Of a stretch of DNA of 64,000 bases, positions 1-8,316 are shown one piece after another. The DNA is from an uncultured Tenacibaculum sp. GTDB lineage: Bacteria; Bacteroidota; Bacteroidia; Flavobacteriales; Flavobacteriaceae. The first letter of the stretch is position 1; each line of letters opens with the position of its first letter. Where the stretch lies: contig NZ_CANMMT010000005.1 of NCBI RefSeq assembly GCF_947499065.1, positions 62,001 through 126,000 of the forward strand, read 5' to 3'. The position numbers and the translations under genes were made by a program. The notes below the pieces were generated by a model. It was not told the origin of the DNA. It saw only the letters and a program-made list of their open reading frames with translations, and did no database searches.

Positions 1-88
1 AGTATCAAATCAACCAAAAATAATGGAGGTTTTTACTCCTAAAGAAATTAATGATGTAGTTTTAAAGAACTATTTTAAAAACTTATAA
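1..88 (+). CDS. menD: 3' end of a gene, probably menD (partial)
   Basis: An open frame enters from the left edge and ends at TAA 86-88. The last residues read FTPKEINDVVLKNYFKNL. This resembles the C-terminus I remember for flavobacterial MenD (SEPHCHC synthase, menaquinone pathway), and menB lies three genes downstream on the same strand, which is the usual neighbourhood. Only about 28 residues are visible and no catalytic motif is among them, so the name rests mostly on context. The stop is one base from the next start codon at 90, which suggests translational coupling. Confidence 0.5.
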   Translation, partial: VSNQPKIMEVFTPKEINDVVLKNYFKNL

Positions 89-89
89 A

Positions 90-506
90 ATGGAATTACA
101 AGAAGGTGATAAAGTAGACTTAGTAATTGGTCAGCAAACTGCATTAGGATATACTGTTTTAATCGATGAAGAATATGAAGGCTTGTTATATAATAACGAA
201 GTTTTTAAAGACTTAGAAGAAGGAATGAAAACAGTAGGTTATATTAAAAAGATTAGAGAAGACGAAAAAATAGATGTTTCTCTAAGACCTCAAGGTTTTA
301 GAAATGTAATTGATTCGGATGCAGAAGTAGTTCTTCAGAAATTAGAAGAGAAAGGTTATTTAATGTTAACCGATAAAAGCTCACCAGAATCAATAAAATT
401 CCGATTACAAATGAGTAAGAAAGCGTTTAAAAGAGCGGTAGGGAATTTATATAAAAGTAAAAAGATAGTTTTAAAAGAAGACAGAATAGAGTTGGTGAAG
501 AAATAA
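90..506 (+). CDS. Short CvfB-like S1/winged-helix RNA-binding protein
   Basis: 138 aa. Residues 1-65 look like an S1-type OB fold (GDKVDLVIG, then GYTVLIDEEYEGLLYNNEV and a return strand KIDVSLRP). Residues about 75-135 look like the winged helix that ends CvfB-family proteins. Classic CvfB has three S1 domains plus the winged helix (about 280 aa), so this is a one-S1 version. The family binds RNA; the target here is unknown. The ATG is one base after the preceding stop, so it is likely cotranscribed with the probable menD. A hairpin terminator follows at 527-555. Confidence 0.75.
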   Translation: MELQEGDKVDLVIGQQTALGYTVLIDEEYEGLLYNNEVFKDLEEGMKTVGYIKKIREDEKIDVSLRPQGFRNVIDSDAEVVLQKLEEKGYLMLTDKSSPESIKFRLQMSKKAFKRAVGNLYKSKKIVLKEDRIELVKK

Positions 507-526
507 ACCAATTAACATATAAAAAG

Positions 527-555
527 AAAGCACGTCTAATTGACGTGCTTTTTTA
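527..555 (+). terminator. Rho-independent terminator, likely bidirectional
   Basis: A 10-bp stem AAAGCACGTC / GACGTGCTTT with loop TAATT is followed by a T run. It separates the convergent CvfB-like gene and the esterase-like gene and could serve both. Confidence 0.85.
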
Positions 556-573
556 TTTTGAGTTGAGAAGAGA

Positions 574-1821
574 TTATTGTTTATCCTCTTCTTGTTTGTC
601 TTCATTTTCTTGATCTTCTTCTGGAAGATCTTCAAGCGGTGCTTCTTTTGGTTGACTATCTTTTAAATCGTTTACACGTTTAATGTTTTCGTAAAAAGCA
701 TTTGCATTTGGGTCAGAAGGATCCATTTTACCGTAAGCAGCTTTATAATAAAAATCTGCTTTTTCGTAGTCTTTACCAAGCTCATAATATTTACCTACGT
801 AGAAATCACCAATATGAGAGTTTGGATATTTGATCATTACAAAATCACCTAATACTCTAAGGTAATCACCGTCTAATTTGTCTATAACAATTCCTTCAAT
901 AGCAAAAATATCATCTAAACGAACATTTAAGTTAGTGCCATATAGATATTCAATGTCTAAATATTTTTGTTCTACATATTTGATAGCCTCTAAAGGTCCT
1001 AAATCTTTAATGTTATTATCAAATTCGTCTTTCGTAATTTTAGAATATATAGAAAACATTTTATCAAATGCTCTTGGAATAGTTTCACTAATAACAGATA
1101 AATGATTTGGTGCGTCTTTGAATTCATTAAAAGTAAAATGAAGGTTTTTAGCTTCAAAAGAAGATAGGTAAGTAGCTATCTGATTGTATCTATCGTCTAC
1201 TTCTTTTCTAATATACTTTTTATTGTTACTTGCGTAGAAAAAATATGAATTATCTACAGAAGCTAATCTTCCTAAAGAATAAGAAGCAATAGTATTTGCT
1301 GCTAATTCAGAAAAATTAGGAGTAATACATATATAAGAATTAAAAATAGGTTCTTGTGCTTTTAAGAAATGAGTAATAAAGTTACCTCCAATACCTTGAC
1401 CAACAATGGTCATAAAAGGAGAAGTTCTATAATTACCTTCCATATGAGGGATTAACTCTTTTTGTATAAAGTTGAAAAACTTAGTAGAGTGACTTGTTAA
1501 AGCATTGTTTGAAGGAATAATAGAAACATCTTTATTGTAAGAGTTTTTCATACCTATTCCAACTACAATTTGTTTAGGAGCCTTATCTACATTAGCATAT
1601 AGTTTAGCATTACCCACATATAAGTCGAAAAGATAACCATCACCTAAAACAATTGCCACAGGATAACTCATGGCTTCCTCTTTGTCATAATCTTTAGGAA
1701 TGTAAATTTTTACAATTCTATCTTTATTAAATTCTTTAGAATTAATCTTTTCAGTAATTACTTTTTGAGAAAAAAGCTGTAAACTGAATAATACGGTAAA
1801 TAAGAAAAATAGTTGTTTCAT
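574..1821 (-). CDS. Secreted esterase-like alpha/beta hydrolase lacking the nucleophile serine
   Basis: 415 aa from ATG at 1821. A TTG at 1845 would add eight residues, but it lies inside a TATATTTG promoter element, and the ATG gives a clean signal peptide (MKQLFFLFTVLFSLQLFSQ). Residues about 25-250 resemble the Fes/IroE-type esterase family (PF00756). The nucleophile elbow, normally G-x-S-x-G-G, reads GQGIGG at 141-146, so the expected serine at 143 is glycine. This suggests an inactive or repurposed fold. Residues about 330-375 look TPR-like (FYVGKYYELGKDYEKADFYYKAAY), and the tail is strongly acidic (EEDQENEDKQEEDKQ). It is probably periplasmic or exported. Substrate and role are unknown. 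Confidence 0.75.
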   Translation of the reverse strand: MKQLFFLFTVLFSLQLFSQKVITEKINSKEFNKDRIVKIYIPKDYDKEEAMSYPVAIVLGDGYLFDLYVGNAKLYANVDKAPKQIVVGIGMKNSYNKDVSIIPSNNALTSHSTKFFNFIQKELIPHMEGNYRTSPFMTIVGQGIGGNFITHFLKAQEPIFNSYICITPNFSELAANTIASYSLGRLASVDNSYFFYASNNKKYIRKEVDDRYNQIATYLSSFEAKNLHFTFNEFKDAPNHLSVISETIPRAFDKMFSIYSKITKDEFDNNIKDLGPLEAIKYVEQKYLDIEYLYGTNLNVRLDDIFAIEGIVIDKLDGDYLRVLGDFVMIKYPNSHIGDFYVGKYYELGKDYEKADFYYKAAYGKMDPSDPNANAFYENIKRVNDLKDSQPKEAPLEDLPEEDQENEDKQEEDKQ

Positions 1822-1842
1822 AAGGGAATATATTATATCGTT

Positions 1843-1850
1843 CAAATATA
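1843..1850 (-). promoter_or_regulatory. Promoter -7 element TATATTTG for the esterase-like gene
   Basis: On the minus strand the sequence is TATATTTG, a full match to the Bacteroidota -7 consensus TAnnTTTG, 22 bases before the ATG at 1821. No convincing -33 box was seen. Confidence 0.6.
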
Positions 1851-1875
1851 GAAAAGAAAAATAAAGTTATTATGT

Positions 1876-1883
1876 TATTTTTG
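1876..1883 (+). promoter_or_regulatory. Promoter -7 element TATTTTTG for menB
   Basis: TATTTTTG fits the TAnnTTTG consensus and lies 30 bases before the menB ATG. It is divergent to the esterase-like promoter at 1843-1850, with only about 25 bases between the two -7 boxes. Confidence 0.6.
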
Positions 1884-1913
1884 CTTTGTTAATAACGAAA
1901 ATATTATTGAATT

Positions 1914-2753
1914 ATGATACAACCTCAATGGAAAGTTGCCAAAGAGTATGAAGATATTACTTATAAGAAATCGCATAACGTAGCTAGAATAGCGTTTAAC
2001 AGACCTAATGTACGTAATGCATTTCGCCCGCATACTACTTCAGAATTGTTAGATGCATTTAAAGATGCTCATGAAGATACAAATATTGGTGTTGTGTTAT
2101 TATCTGCGGAAGGACCATCTACAAAAGATGGAGTATGGAGTTTTTGTTCAGGAGGAGATCAAAATGCTCGTGGACATCAAGGATATGTAGGAGAAGATGG
2201 TTATCACCGATTAAATATATTAGAAGTACAACGATTAATTCGTTTTATGCCAAAAGCAGTTATCTGTGTAGTACCTGGTTGGGCAGTAGGAGGAGGACAT
2301 AGTTTACATGTTACTTGCGATTTAACTTTAGCAAGTAAAGAGCATGCAATTTTTAAACAAACTGATGCCGATGTTACTTCGTTTGATGCTGGATATGGTT
2401 CGGCATATTTAGCTAAAATGGTAGGACAGAAGAAAGCAAGAGAAATATTTTTCTTAGGAAGAAATTATTCAGCACAAGAAGCTTATGAAATGGGAATGGT
2501 AAATGCAGTAGTTCCTCATGATGAATTAGAACAAACAGCTTTTGATTGGGCACAAGAGATTTTAGAGAAATCGCCAACATCAATTAAAATGTTAAAGTTT
2601 GCCATGAACTTAACTGATGATGGTATGGTAGGACAACAAGTATTTGCAGGAGAAGTTACACGTTTAGCGTATATGACAGATGAAGCAAAAGAAGGACGTG
2701 ATGCTTTCTTAGAAAAACGTAAGCCAAACTTCCCTAAAACTTGGATTCCATAA
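1914..2753 (+). CDS. menB: 1,4-dihydroxy-2-naphthoyl-CoA synthase MenB
   Basis: 279 aa, the usual length. MenB is a crotonase-fold enzyme that closes the second ring of the naphthoquinone by Dieckmann cyclisation of o-succinylbenzoyl-CoA in menaquinone synthesis. The segment FCSGGDQNARG (about 78-88) is the MenB signature, VPGWAVGGGHSLH (about 119-131) carries the oxyanion-hole glycines, and the C-terminus KRKPNFPKTWIP is typical. Menaquinone is the usual respiratory quinone of this group. It has its own promoter and is followed after 16 bases by a small membrane-protein gene. Confidence 0.95.
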   Translation: MIQPQWKVAKEYEDITYKKSHNVARIAFNRPNVRNAFRPHTTSELLDAFKDAHEDTNIGVVLLSAEGPSTKDGVWSFCSGGDQNARGHQGYVGEDGYHRLNILEVQRLIRFMPKAVICVVPGWAVGGGHSLHVTCDLTLASKEHAIFKQTDADVTSFDAGYGSAYLAKMVGQKKAREIFFLGRNYSAQEAYEMGMVNAVVPHDELEQTAFDWAQEILEKSPTSIKMLKFAMNLTDDGMVGQQVFAGEVTRLAYMTDEAKEGRDAFLEKRKPNFPKTWIP

Positions 2754-2769
2754 TAATTTAAATTATTGA

Positions 2770-2964
2770 ATGGAAGATTTCTTTAGCGGTTTTTTAGAAG
2801 AAATTCTTTTTTCAAGCATTTCTAAATTAGGAGCTTTTATAAGATGGTTATTTCTGAAAAGAAAATATTCATACAATGAAGTTTTAAAACAAGATTGGAA
2901 TGGAAGAATAGGTTTATTAGCTATAATTTTAATGATATACTTAATCTTTTATTTCAAAAACTAA
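2770..2964 (+). CDS. Small membrane protein, unknown function
   Basis: 64 aa. One clear hydrophobic segment lies at the C-terminus (about 47-62, GLLAIILMIYLIFYF), preceded by a basic patch (FLKRKY) that would favour an inner-membrane anchor. It starts 16 bases after menB and is followed after 16 bases by the FAH-family gene, so it is likely part of the same transcript. I do not recognise a family. Confidence 0.6.
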   Translation: MEDFFSGFLEEILFSSISKLGAFIRWLFLKRKYSYNEVLKQDWNGRIGLLAIILMIYLIFYFKN

Positions 2965-2980
2965 AGTTTTATTAATAAGA

Positions 2981-3589
2981 ATGAAGATAATTTGTATTGG
3001 GCGTAATTACGCAAAACATATAGAAGAATTGGCAAATGAAAAGCCAGAGAGTCCTGTGATTTTTTTAAAACCAGACTCTGCAATTCTTCCAAAGAAGATG
3101 CCTTTTTTTAGACCTCCCTTTTCTAATGATATACATTATGAAGTTGAGGTATTGGTTAAGATAAATAAAGTAGGAAAACATATTTCTGCAAAATTTGCAC
3201 ATAAGTATTATGATACTATTGGACTGGGAATTGATTTTACAGCCAGAGATGTACAAGCAATGTGTAAAGAAAAAGGATTACCATGGGAAAAAGCAAAGTC
3301 TTTTGATGGTAGTGCTGTAATAGGAGAATTTTTTCCTAAAGAAGAGTTTGATTTAGATAATTTATCGTTTCAACTGAAAAAAAATGAAGAAGTAGTTCAA
3401 GATGGAAATACCTCTAGTATGTTATGGAAAGTAGATGAGTTAATTAGTTATGTTTCTCAATATTTTACCTTAAAAAAAGGAGATGTTATTTTTACGGGAA
3501 CACCAGCAGGAGTTGGAAAAGTAGATGAAAATGATGTGTTAACTGGAACAATAGAAGGTAAACAAGCTTTTCAAATAAAAGTAAAATAA
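2981..3589 (+). CDS. Fumarylacetoacetate hydrolase (FAH) family protein
   Basis: 202 aa, the short single-domain form. The opening KIICIGRNYAKHIEEL, the metal-ligand region HYEVEVLV (about 51-58), GLGIDFTARD (about 81-90) and the closing GDVIFTGTPAGVG (about 169-181) are family hallmarks. Members hydrolyse or decarboxylate beta-diketone and acylpyruvate compounds using Mg2+ or Mn2+. Short forms like this one are often acylpyruvases or oxaloacetate decarboxylases/tautomerases, but the substrate cannot be read from sequence. It is followed by a terminator at 3596-3626. Confidence 0.88.
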   Translation: MKIICIGRNYAKHIEELANEKPESPVIFLKPDSAILPKKMPFFRPPFSNDIHYEVEVLVKINKVGKHISAKFAHKYYDTIGLGIDFTARDVQAMCKEKGLPWEKAKSFDGSAVIGEFFPKEEFDLDNLSFQLKKNEEVVQDGNTSSMLWKVDELISYVSQYFTLKKGDVIFTGTPAGVGKVDENDVLTGTIEGKQAFQIKVK

Positions 3590-3595
3590 GTTATT

Positions 3596-3626
3596 ATCCC
3601 GCTGTATAAGCGGGATTCTTTTTTAA
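3596..3626 (+). terminator. Rho-independent terminator
   Basis: An 8-bp stem ATCCCGCT / AGCGGGAT with loop GTATA is followed by TCTTTTTT. It lies 7 bases after the FAH-family stop, and cinA starts directly behind it at 3636. Confidence 0.8.
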
Positions 3627-3635
3627 GAAGATTAA

Positions 3636-4886
3636 ATGAATGCAGAAATAATAACGATTGGAGATGAAATCTTAATCGGACAAATAGTTGATACGAATTC
3701 GCAGTGGATAGGTCAAGAATTAAATAAAATAGGAGTATCGGTATATCAAATTTCGTCAATTCAAGATGAAAGAAACCATATATTAAATGCTTTAGAAGAA
3801 GCAGAAAGTAGAGCCGATATTGTTATAATAACAGGAGGGTTAGGTCCAACAAAAGATGATATTACAAAAAAAACAATAGCTGAGTACTTTAATGATTATG
3901 ATGTTGTTGAATACCCTGAGGTAATAGAAAACATCAAAGAGCTCTTTAAAAAAGTAAACCACCCTTTTAATGAAGCACAAAAGTATCAAGCACAATTGCC
4001 TTCTAAGGCAGAATTGCTAACCAATCGTTTTGGAACAGCTCCAGGAATGTGGTTTTATGAAAATGAAACCGTTTTTGTTTCCTTACCAGGTGTGCCTTAT
4101 GAAATGAAAGGATTAATTACCTACGAAGTACTACCTAGAATACAACAAAAATTTAAACTTCCATTTATACTTCACAAAACTGTAATGACAGTGGGTACAG
4201 GTGAAAGTGTCATTGCTGGAAGAATAGAGGAGTGGGAAAATAATTTACCAGAGAATATAAAATTAGCTTACTTGCCTTCGTTTGGAAAAGTTCGATTACG
4301 AATTTCAGCAAAAGGAAATAATAAGGAAGCTTTAGAAAAAGAGGTAGCAGAAAAAATAGATAGTCTGAGTTTATTAATATCAGATATTATAGTAGGGTAT
4401 GATGATGAAGCTTCTATAGAACAACGAGTAGGGAATTTATTAAAAGAGAGAAACCAAACTTTAAGTACAGCTGAAAGTTTGACAGGAGGAAAAATAGCTT
4501 CAACATTAGTTGCTATTCCAGGTTCGTCTGCCTACTATATGGGAAGCTTTATTACTTACACGGCAGAATTGAAACAAGAATTATTAGGTGTATCTGAACA
4601 AACGATTGAAGATAATACTGTAGTGAGTAAAGAAGTTGCTTTGGAGATGGCAAAAGGATGTTTTGAAAGACTAAAAACCGATTATGCTATTGCAGTAACA
4701 GGTAATGCAGGACCAACCACAGATCATAACGATAAAAGTGTTGGCTTGGTGTATATAGCCATTGCATCGAAAAATGGCATTGAGGTTCAGGAGTTTAATT
4801 TTGGTCAGCCAAGAGAGAAAGTAATAAATAGAACGGTAACAAAAGCTTTAGAATTATTAACCGAAAATATTTTAAAAAATTACTAG
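3636..4886 (+). CDS. cinA: CinA family protein (competence/damage-inducible; NMN amidohydrolase)
   Basis: 416 aa, full length. The N-terminal MoCF/COG1058 domain (about 1-170: EIITIGDEILIGQIVDTN, then IITGGLGPTKDD) is the ADP-ribose pyrophosphatase-like part. The C-terminal CinA domain (about 255-412: LSTAESLTGGKIAS, then AVTGNAGP) carries the nicotinamide-mononucleotide deamidase motif with its serine and the TAESLTGG loop. The protein is thought to recycle pyridine nucleotides. It lies directly upstream of the ribosomal protein genes but has a separate promoter boundary at 4893-4925. Confidence 0.93.
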   Translation: MNAEIITIGDEILIGQIVDTNSQWIGQELNKIGVSVYQISSIQDERNHILNALEEAESRADIVIITGGLGPTKDDITKKTIAEYFNDYDVVEYPEVIENIKELFKKVNHPFNEAQKYQAQLPSKAELLTNRFGTAPGMWFYENETVFVSLPGVPYEMKGLITYEVLPRIQQKFKLPFILHKTVMTVGTGESVIAGRIEEWENNLPENIKLAYLPSFGKVRLRISAKGNNKEALEKEVAEKIDSLSLLISDIIVGYDDEASIEQRVGNLLKERNQTLSTAESLTGGKIASTLVAIPGSSAYYMGSFITYTAELKQELLGVSEQTIEDNTVVSKEVALEMAKGCFERLKTDYAIAVTGNAGPTTDHNDKSVGLVYIAIASKNGIEVQEFNFGQPREKVINRTVTKALELLTENILKNY

Positions 4887-4892
4887 TAATAT

Positions 4893-4925
4893 TTTGTTTA
4901 TTTCTCTTAAAAGTTCGTATATTTG
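4893..4925 (+). promoter_or_regulatory. Promoter of the rpmB-rpmG-DUF4295 operon
   Basis: The -33 box TTTG (4893-4896) and the -7 box TATATTTG (4918-4925) are separated by 21 bases and match the Bacteroidota sigma-A consensus. The rpmB ATG is at 4965. Confidence 0.75.
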
Positions 4926-4964
4926 CACCTCGTTTAGAAATAACACTATAAAACTGTCAAGAAG

Positions 4965-5204
4965 ATGTCTAGAGTTTGTGAATTAACAGGAAAGAAAGCA
5001 ATGGTAGGGAACAACGTTTCTCACGCCTTAAATAGAACTAAAAGAAAGTTTAACGCTAATTTAATGACTAAGCGTTTCTATATCCCAGAAGAAGATAAAT
5101 GGGTTACCTTAAAAGTATCTGCTTCTGCATTAAAAAATATTAATAAAAAAGGAATCTCTGCTGTGATTAAAGAAGCTAGAGAAAAAGGTTTCTTAACTAA
5201 ATAA
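4965..5204 (+). CDS. rpmB: 50S ribosomal protein L28
   Basis: 79 aa, normal length. It begins [20 protein letters not shown] and contains [10 protein letters not shown], both typical of Bacteroidota L28. This is a large-subunit protein near the exit-tunnel region. It is the first gene of an rpmB-rpmG-DUF4295 operon; this order next to ftsY is common in flavobacteria. The zinc-binding cysteine pairs of some L28 proteins are absent (a single Cys at residue 5). Confidence 0.97.
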   Translation: MSRVCELTGKKAMVGNNVSHALNRTKRKFNANLMTKRFYIPEEDKWVTLKVSASALKNINKKGISAVIKEAREKGFLTK

Positions 5205-5232
5205 TTCCTTACTTAGATAAAATTTTACAGAG

Positions 5233-5415
5233 ATGGCAAAAAAAGGAAACAGAGTACAGGTAATATTAGAATGTACTGAGCACAAAGCGACTGGAAAACC
5301 AGGAACTTCACGTTATATCACTACAAAGAACAAAAAGAACACTCCTGATAGAATGGAATTAAAGAAATTTAATCCAATCTTAAAGAAGATGACAGTTCAT
5401 AAAGAAATTAAATAA
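5233..5415 (+). CDS. rpmG: 50S ribosomal protein L33
   Basis: 60 aa. It starts [16 protein letters not shown] and continues [23 protein letters not shown], the L33 pattern. It is the zinc-free type: only one cysteine (ECTEH) is present and the second CxxC pair is missing. It starts 28 bases after rpmB in the same operon. Confidence 0.97.
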   Translation: MAKKGNRVQVILECTEHKATGKPGTSRYITTKNKKNTPDRMELKKFNPILKKMTVHKEIK

Positions 5416-5453
5416 TTAAAAGTTTTTTATAAAACTTTATAACCTATAGGAAC

Positions 5454-5606
5454 ATGGCAAAGAAATCAGTAGCATCGTTACAAACAGGAGCAAAAAGATT
5501 AACTAAGGCTATCAAAATGGTAAAATCTCCAAAAACAGGAGCTTATACTTTCGTTGAAGCTATTATGGATCCTTCACAAGTAAACGATTTCATCGCGAAA
5601 AACTAA
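5454..5606 (+). CDS. DUF4295 family protein (small, ribosomal operon)
   Basis: 50 aa, read directly from the sequence. The start is MAKKSVASLQTGAKRLTKAI and the end VNDFIAKN, with many lysines. DUF4295 is a Bacteroidota-specific family encoded directly after rpmG; its position and basic composition suggest a ribosome-associated role, which is inference. It ends 23 bases before the operon terminator at 5630. Confidence 0.88.
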   Translation: MAKKSVASLQTGAKRLTKAIKMVKSPKTGAYTFVEAIMDPSQVNDFIAKN

Positions 5607-5629
5607 GACTTGTATATACAGTTTAAACT

Positions 5630-5662
5630 AAAGCTACTTTCTGATAGAAGGTAGCTTTTTTT
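5630..5662 (+). terminator. Terminator of the ribosomal protein operon
   Basis: The outer stem AAAGCTAC / GTAGCTTT extends inward through TTCT / AGAA to a GAT loop, about 13 pairs including one wobble, followed by a T run. It closes the rpmB-rpmG-DUF4295 operon. Confidence 0.88.
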
Positions 5663-5797
5663 ATGTGTTAAAAAACTGTATTTTTGAGCTTTGCTCTTTC
5701 AAAAGAAATGGAAGAGAAAAACAAAATAATGACAATTTGACCATATAATAAGTTTGGTATAGTTTTTAACCTATATAAGCGATTATAAAATTTAACG

Positions 5798-6751
5798 ATG
5801 AGTTTTTTTAAAAAAATCTTCTCGAAAGAGAAAAAAGAAACCTTAGATAAAGGATTAGAAAAAACTAAAACAAGTTTTTTCTCTAAGTTATCAAAAGCAG
5901 TAGCAGGTAAAGCCAAAGTTGATGATGATGTTTTAGATGATTTAGAAGAAGTATTAGTATCGTCTGATGTAGGTGTTGAAACTACTTTAAAAATTATTGA
6001 TAGAATTGAAGCTCGTGTTTCTCGTGATAAATATTTGGGGACTGATGAACTGAACCAAATTTTACGTGAAGAAATTGCAGGTTTGTTATCTGAAACAAAT
6101 ACTGGAGACGAAACTGATTTTACAATACCAGCCAATAAAAAACCTTATGTTTTAATGGTGGTAGGAGTTAACGGTGTAGGAAAAACAACTACGATAGGTA
6201 AGTTAGCTTCACAATTTAAAAAGCAAGGTTTAAAAGTAGTTTTAGGAGCAGCAGATACTTTTAGAGCAGCAGCAATTGATCAATTACAAGTTTGGGCAGA
6301 TAGAACTGATGTACCAATAATTCGTCAAGAAATGGGGTCAGATCCAGCTTCAGTAGCATTTGATACTGTAAAGTCGGGAGTAAATCAGGATGCTGATGTA
6401 ATTATTATTGATACAGCTGGACGTTTACATAATAAGATTAACTTAATGAATGAGTTAACTAAAATTAAACGTGTAATGCAAAAAGTTATTCCAGATGCAC
6501 CTCATGATGTATTACTAGTATTAGATGGTTCTACAGGACAAAATGCATTTGAACAAGCGAAGCAATTTACTAAGGCAACAGAGGTAACTTCATTAGCAGT
6601 AACTAAATTAGATGGTACAGCAAAAGGTGGAGTTGTAATAGGTATTTCTGATCAATTTAAAATTCCAGTAAAATATATTGGAGTAGGTGAAGGAATTGAC
6701 GATTTACAAGTCTTTAATAAATACGAATTTGTAGATAGTTTCTTTAAATAA
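5798..6751 (+). CDS. ftsY: Signal recognition particle receptor FtsY
   Basis: 317 aa. FtsY is the SRP-receptor GTPase that docks ribosome-nascent chain complexes at the inner membrane. The N-terminal MSFFKKIFSKEKKE is a short amphipathic membrane anchor (the long acidic A domain of enterobacteria is missing, as usual here). The NG domain follows: G1 GVNGVGKT at 123-130, DTFRAAA, DTAGR and TKLDG. The 3' end of this gene (about 20 bases of coding plus 20 bases downstream) is repeated at 9145-9184. Confidence 0.97.
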   Translation: MSFFKKIFSKEKKETLDKGLEKTKTSFFSKLSKAVAGKAKVDDDVLDDLEEVLVSSDVGVETTLKIIDRIEARVSRDKYLGTDELNQILREEIAGLLSETNTGDETDFTIPANKKPYVLMVVGVNGVGKTTTIGKLASQFKKQGLKVVLGAADTFRAAAIDQLQVWADRTDVPIIRQEMGSDPASVAFDTVKSGVNQDADVIIIDTAGRLHNKINLMNELTKIKRVMQKVIPDAPHDVLLVLDGSTGQNAFEQAKQFTKATEVTSLAVTKLDGTAKGGVVIGISDQFKIPVKYIGVGEGIDDLQVFNKYEFVDSFFK

Positions 6752-6770
6752 GAAAACTAGATAGATAATA
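6731..6770 (+). repeat. ftsY 3'-end direct repeat, copy 1
   Basis: These forty bases cover the last codons of ftsY, its stop and the start of the downstream region. They match 9145-9184 at 37 of 40 positions by hand alignment. See copy 2 and the corresponding finding. Confidence 0.8.
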
Positions 6771-6806
6771 AAAAAACTCCTTTCAACTATGAAAGGAGTT
6801 TTTTTA
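6771..6806 (+). terminator. Bidirectional terminator after ftsY
   Basis: A stem AAAACTCCTTTCA / TGAAAGGAGTTTT with A and T runs on the two sides lies between the convergent ftsY and serine hydrolase genes, so it can stop transcription from both. Confidence 0.88.
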
Positions 6807-6813
6807 TTAAGAG

Positions 6814-8202
6814 TTATATCTTAATAGCTTTAGTATTTTTATTAAAGTAAGTTAGTATTAAAGTTAATATTGTAAATAAAACTATTAAAATGATACTGTA
6901 GCCACTTGCAGGATCAAATTGAATAGCGACTTTTAAACTAGCTCCATTTAATTGAGGGAAAATAAATAAAAAAGCAATTGTTAAAGAGATGCCTATCAGC
7001 AATAATAAATTAGGAATTAATTTTTTAGATAAACTTAAAGGGAAATTCAATTTTTTCCATTTTATTAGTTGAAAGAAAAAGGTTATCAAAATTATAAAAG
7101 CAATAAGAGGCAAATTTCTGTAGTAAGGAAAAGAAGAGGTTTTGTTTATTTTTTGGTTTAATAAGATACCTGCAATTCCATCTATAATTTCAGAATCTGG
7201 TGCTTGGTTTGAATTTATTAATACAATTATAGCTTTGTTTATTGATGGTAATATATACATGCTAGATTCGAAACTTTTATTTGTGCCACTATGATAGAAT
7301 ATATCATTAACAATACGCCAACCATATCCATATCCAGATTTATTATTTTGATTTGGAGTAAATAATTGTTTTACTGTATTACTATTCAAAATTGTGTTTG
7401 AATTATTATTATAACTATTCATTAAGTTTCTTAAATAAATAGCCATATCATTAGCAGTACTAGAAATTAAACCAGAAGGAGCTTCTTGATAATGAAAGCT
7501 TTTGTTGAATTTTAATATAGGTTGATATAAAAAATATTGATAACTGTTTATTAAATCTGTGCTTATATCAGCAGATGTCTCACTAAGCTTCATAGGATTG
7601 GTAATGTAATAACGTAAACATTCGTTAAATTTTTTATTAGTAACATTTTCAATTATAAAACCTAATAATCTATAATTTACATTAGAGTATATATAAGGTT
7701 GTTCAGGTAAATCATTGATGTCAATTTTCTTTAATGTTTTAGAATAATACTTGATGTAATCAAAATCATAATCACTTTCTAGAAACGTTTTTCCCATTTC
7801 TGTATCTATTCCTGAAGTGTGTTGAAGTAGGTTTTTAATAGTAATCTTATTAGAAACATTATTATTTTTATACTTAAACCATTTTAAATATTTATTTACA
7901 GGGTCATCTATATTTAACAAGCCTTTTTCTTGAAGTATAAGTGTGATTAATGCAGTAAAAGATTTTGTGTTTGAACCAATCAAATATTTATTCACTTTTT
8001 GAGTATTACCAAAATGCTTTAAATATATTGTCTTATTGTTATCGGTTATAGCAACAGCAATATTTGGGCTATTATAATATTCTTGTTTGTCCTTAATGAA
8101 ATTGGTAATATCATTCATTGTTTTGGTTGAAAGAGAAGAATTACTCTGAGGAAAAATAGAAGTAAAACAAAAGAGTATTAATAATTGTAAGCTTGTTTTC
8201 AT
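6814..8202 (-). CDS. Serine hydrolase, class C beta-lactamase-like, with C-terminal membrane helices
   Basis: 462 aa. A signal peptide (1-19) is followed by a beta-lactamase/transpeptidase-like domain (PF00144). SNTK (77-80) supplies the nucleophile serine and lysine, YSN (in YSNVNYRLLGF) is the second motif, and HSGTN replaces the KTG box. LLQHTSGI is also typical. Three hydrophobic segments end the protein (about 353-371, 393-415 and 433-455), so the enzyme is probably tethered facing the periplasm. Such proteins act as D-aminopeptidases, esterases or peptidoglycan-related hydrolases; the substrate is not predictable. It forms a pair with the LytTR regulator gene 114 bases upstream on the same strand. 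Confidence 0.87.
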   Translation of the reverse strand: MKTSLQLLILFCFTSIFPQSNSSLSTKTMNDITNFIKDKQEYYNSPNIAVAITDNNKTIYLKHFGNTQKVNKYLIGSNTKSFTALITLILQEKGLLNIDDPVNKYLKWFKYKNNNVSNKITIKNLLQHTSGIDTEMGKTFLESDYDFDYIKYYSKTLKKIDINDLPEQPYIYSNVNYRLLGFIIENVTNKKFNECLRYYITNPMKLSETSADISTDLINSYQYFLYQPILKFNKSFHYQEAPSGLISSTANDMAIYLRNLMNSYNNNSNTILNSNTVKQLFTPNQNNKSGYGYGWRIVNDIFYHSGTNKSFESSMYILPSINKAIIVLINSNQAPDSEIIDGIAGILLNQKINKTSSFPYYRNLPLIAFIILITFFFQLIKWKKLNFPLSLSKKLIPNLLLLIGISLTIAFLFIFPQLNGASLKVAIQFDPASGYSIILIVLFTILTLILTYFNKNTKAIKI

Positions 8203-8316
8203 ATAAATGATTGTTTTTAAGTATTTATTTATGATTAAATAAAAGTATACTTAAACAATATTCTATAGCTGTTATATAATTGGTTAGGTGCAAAAAGCAC
8301 TGTTTTAGGTGTGAAA

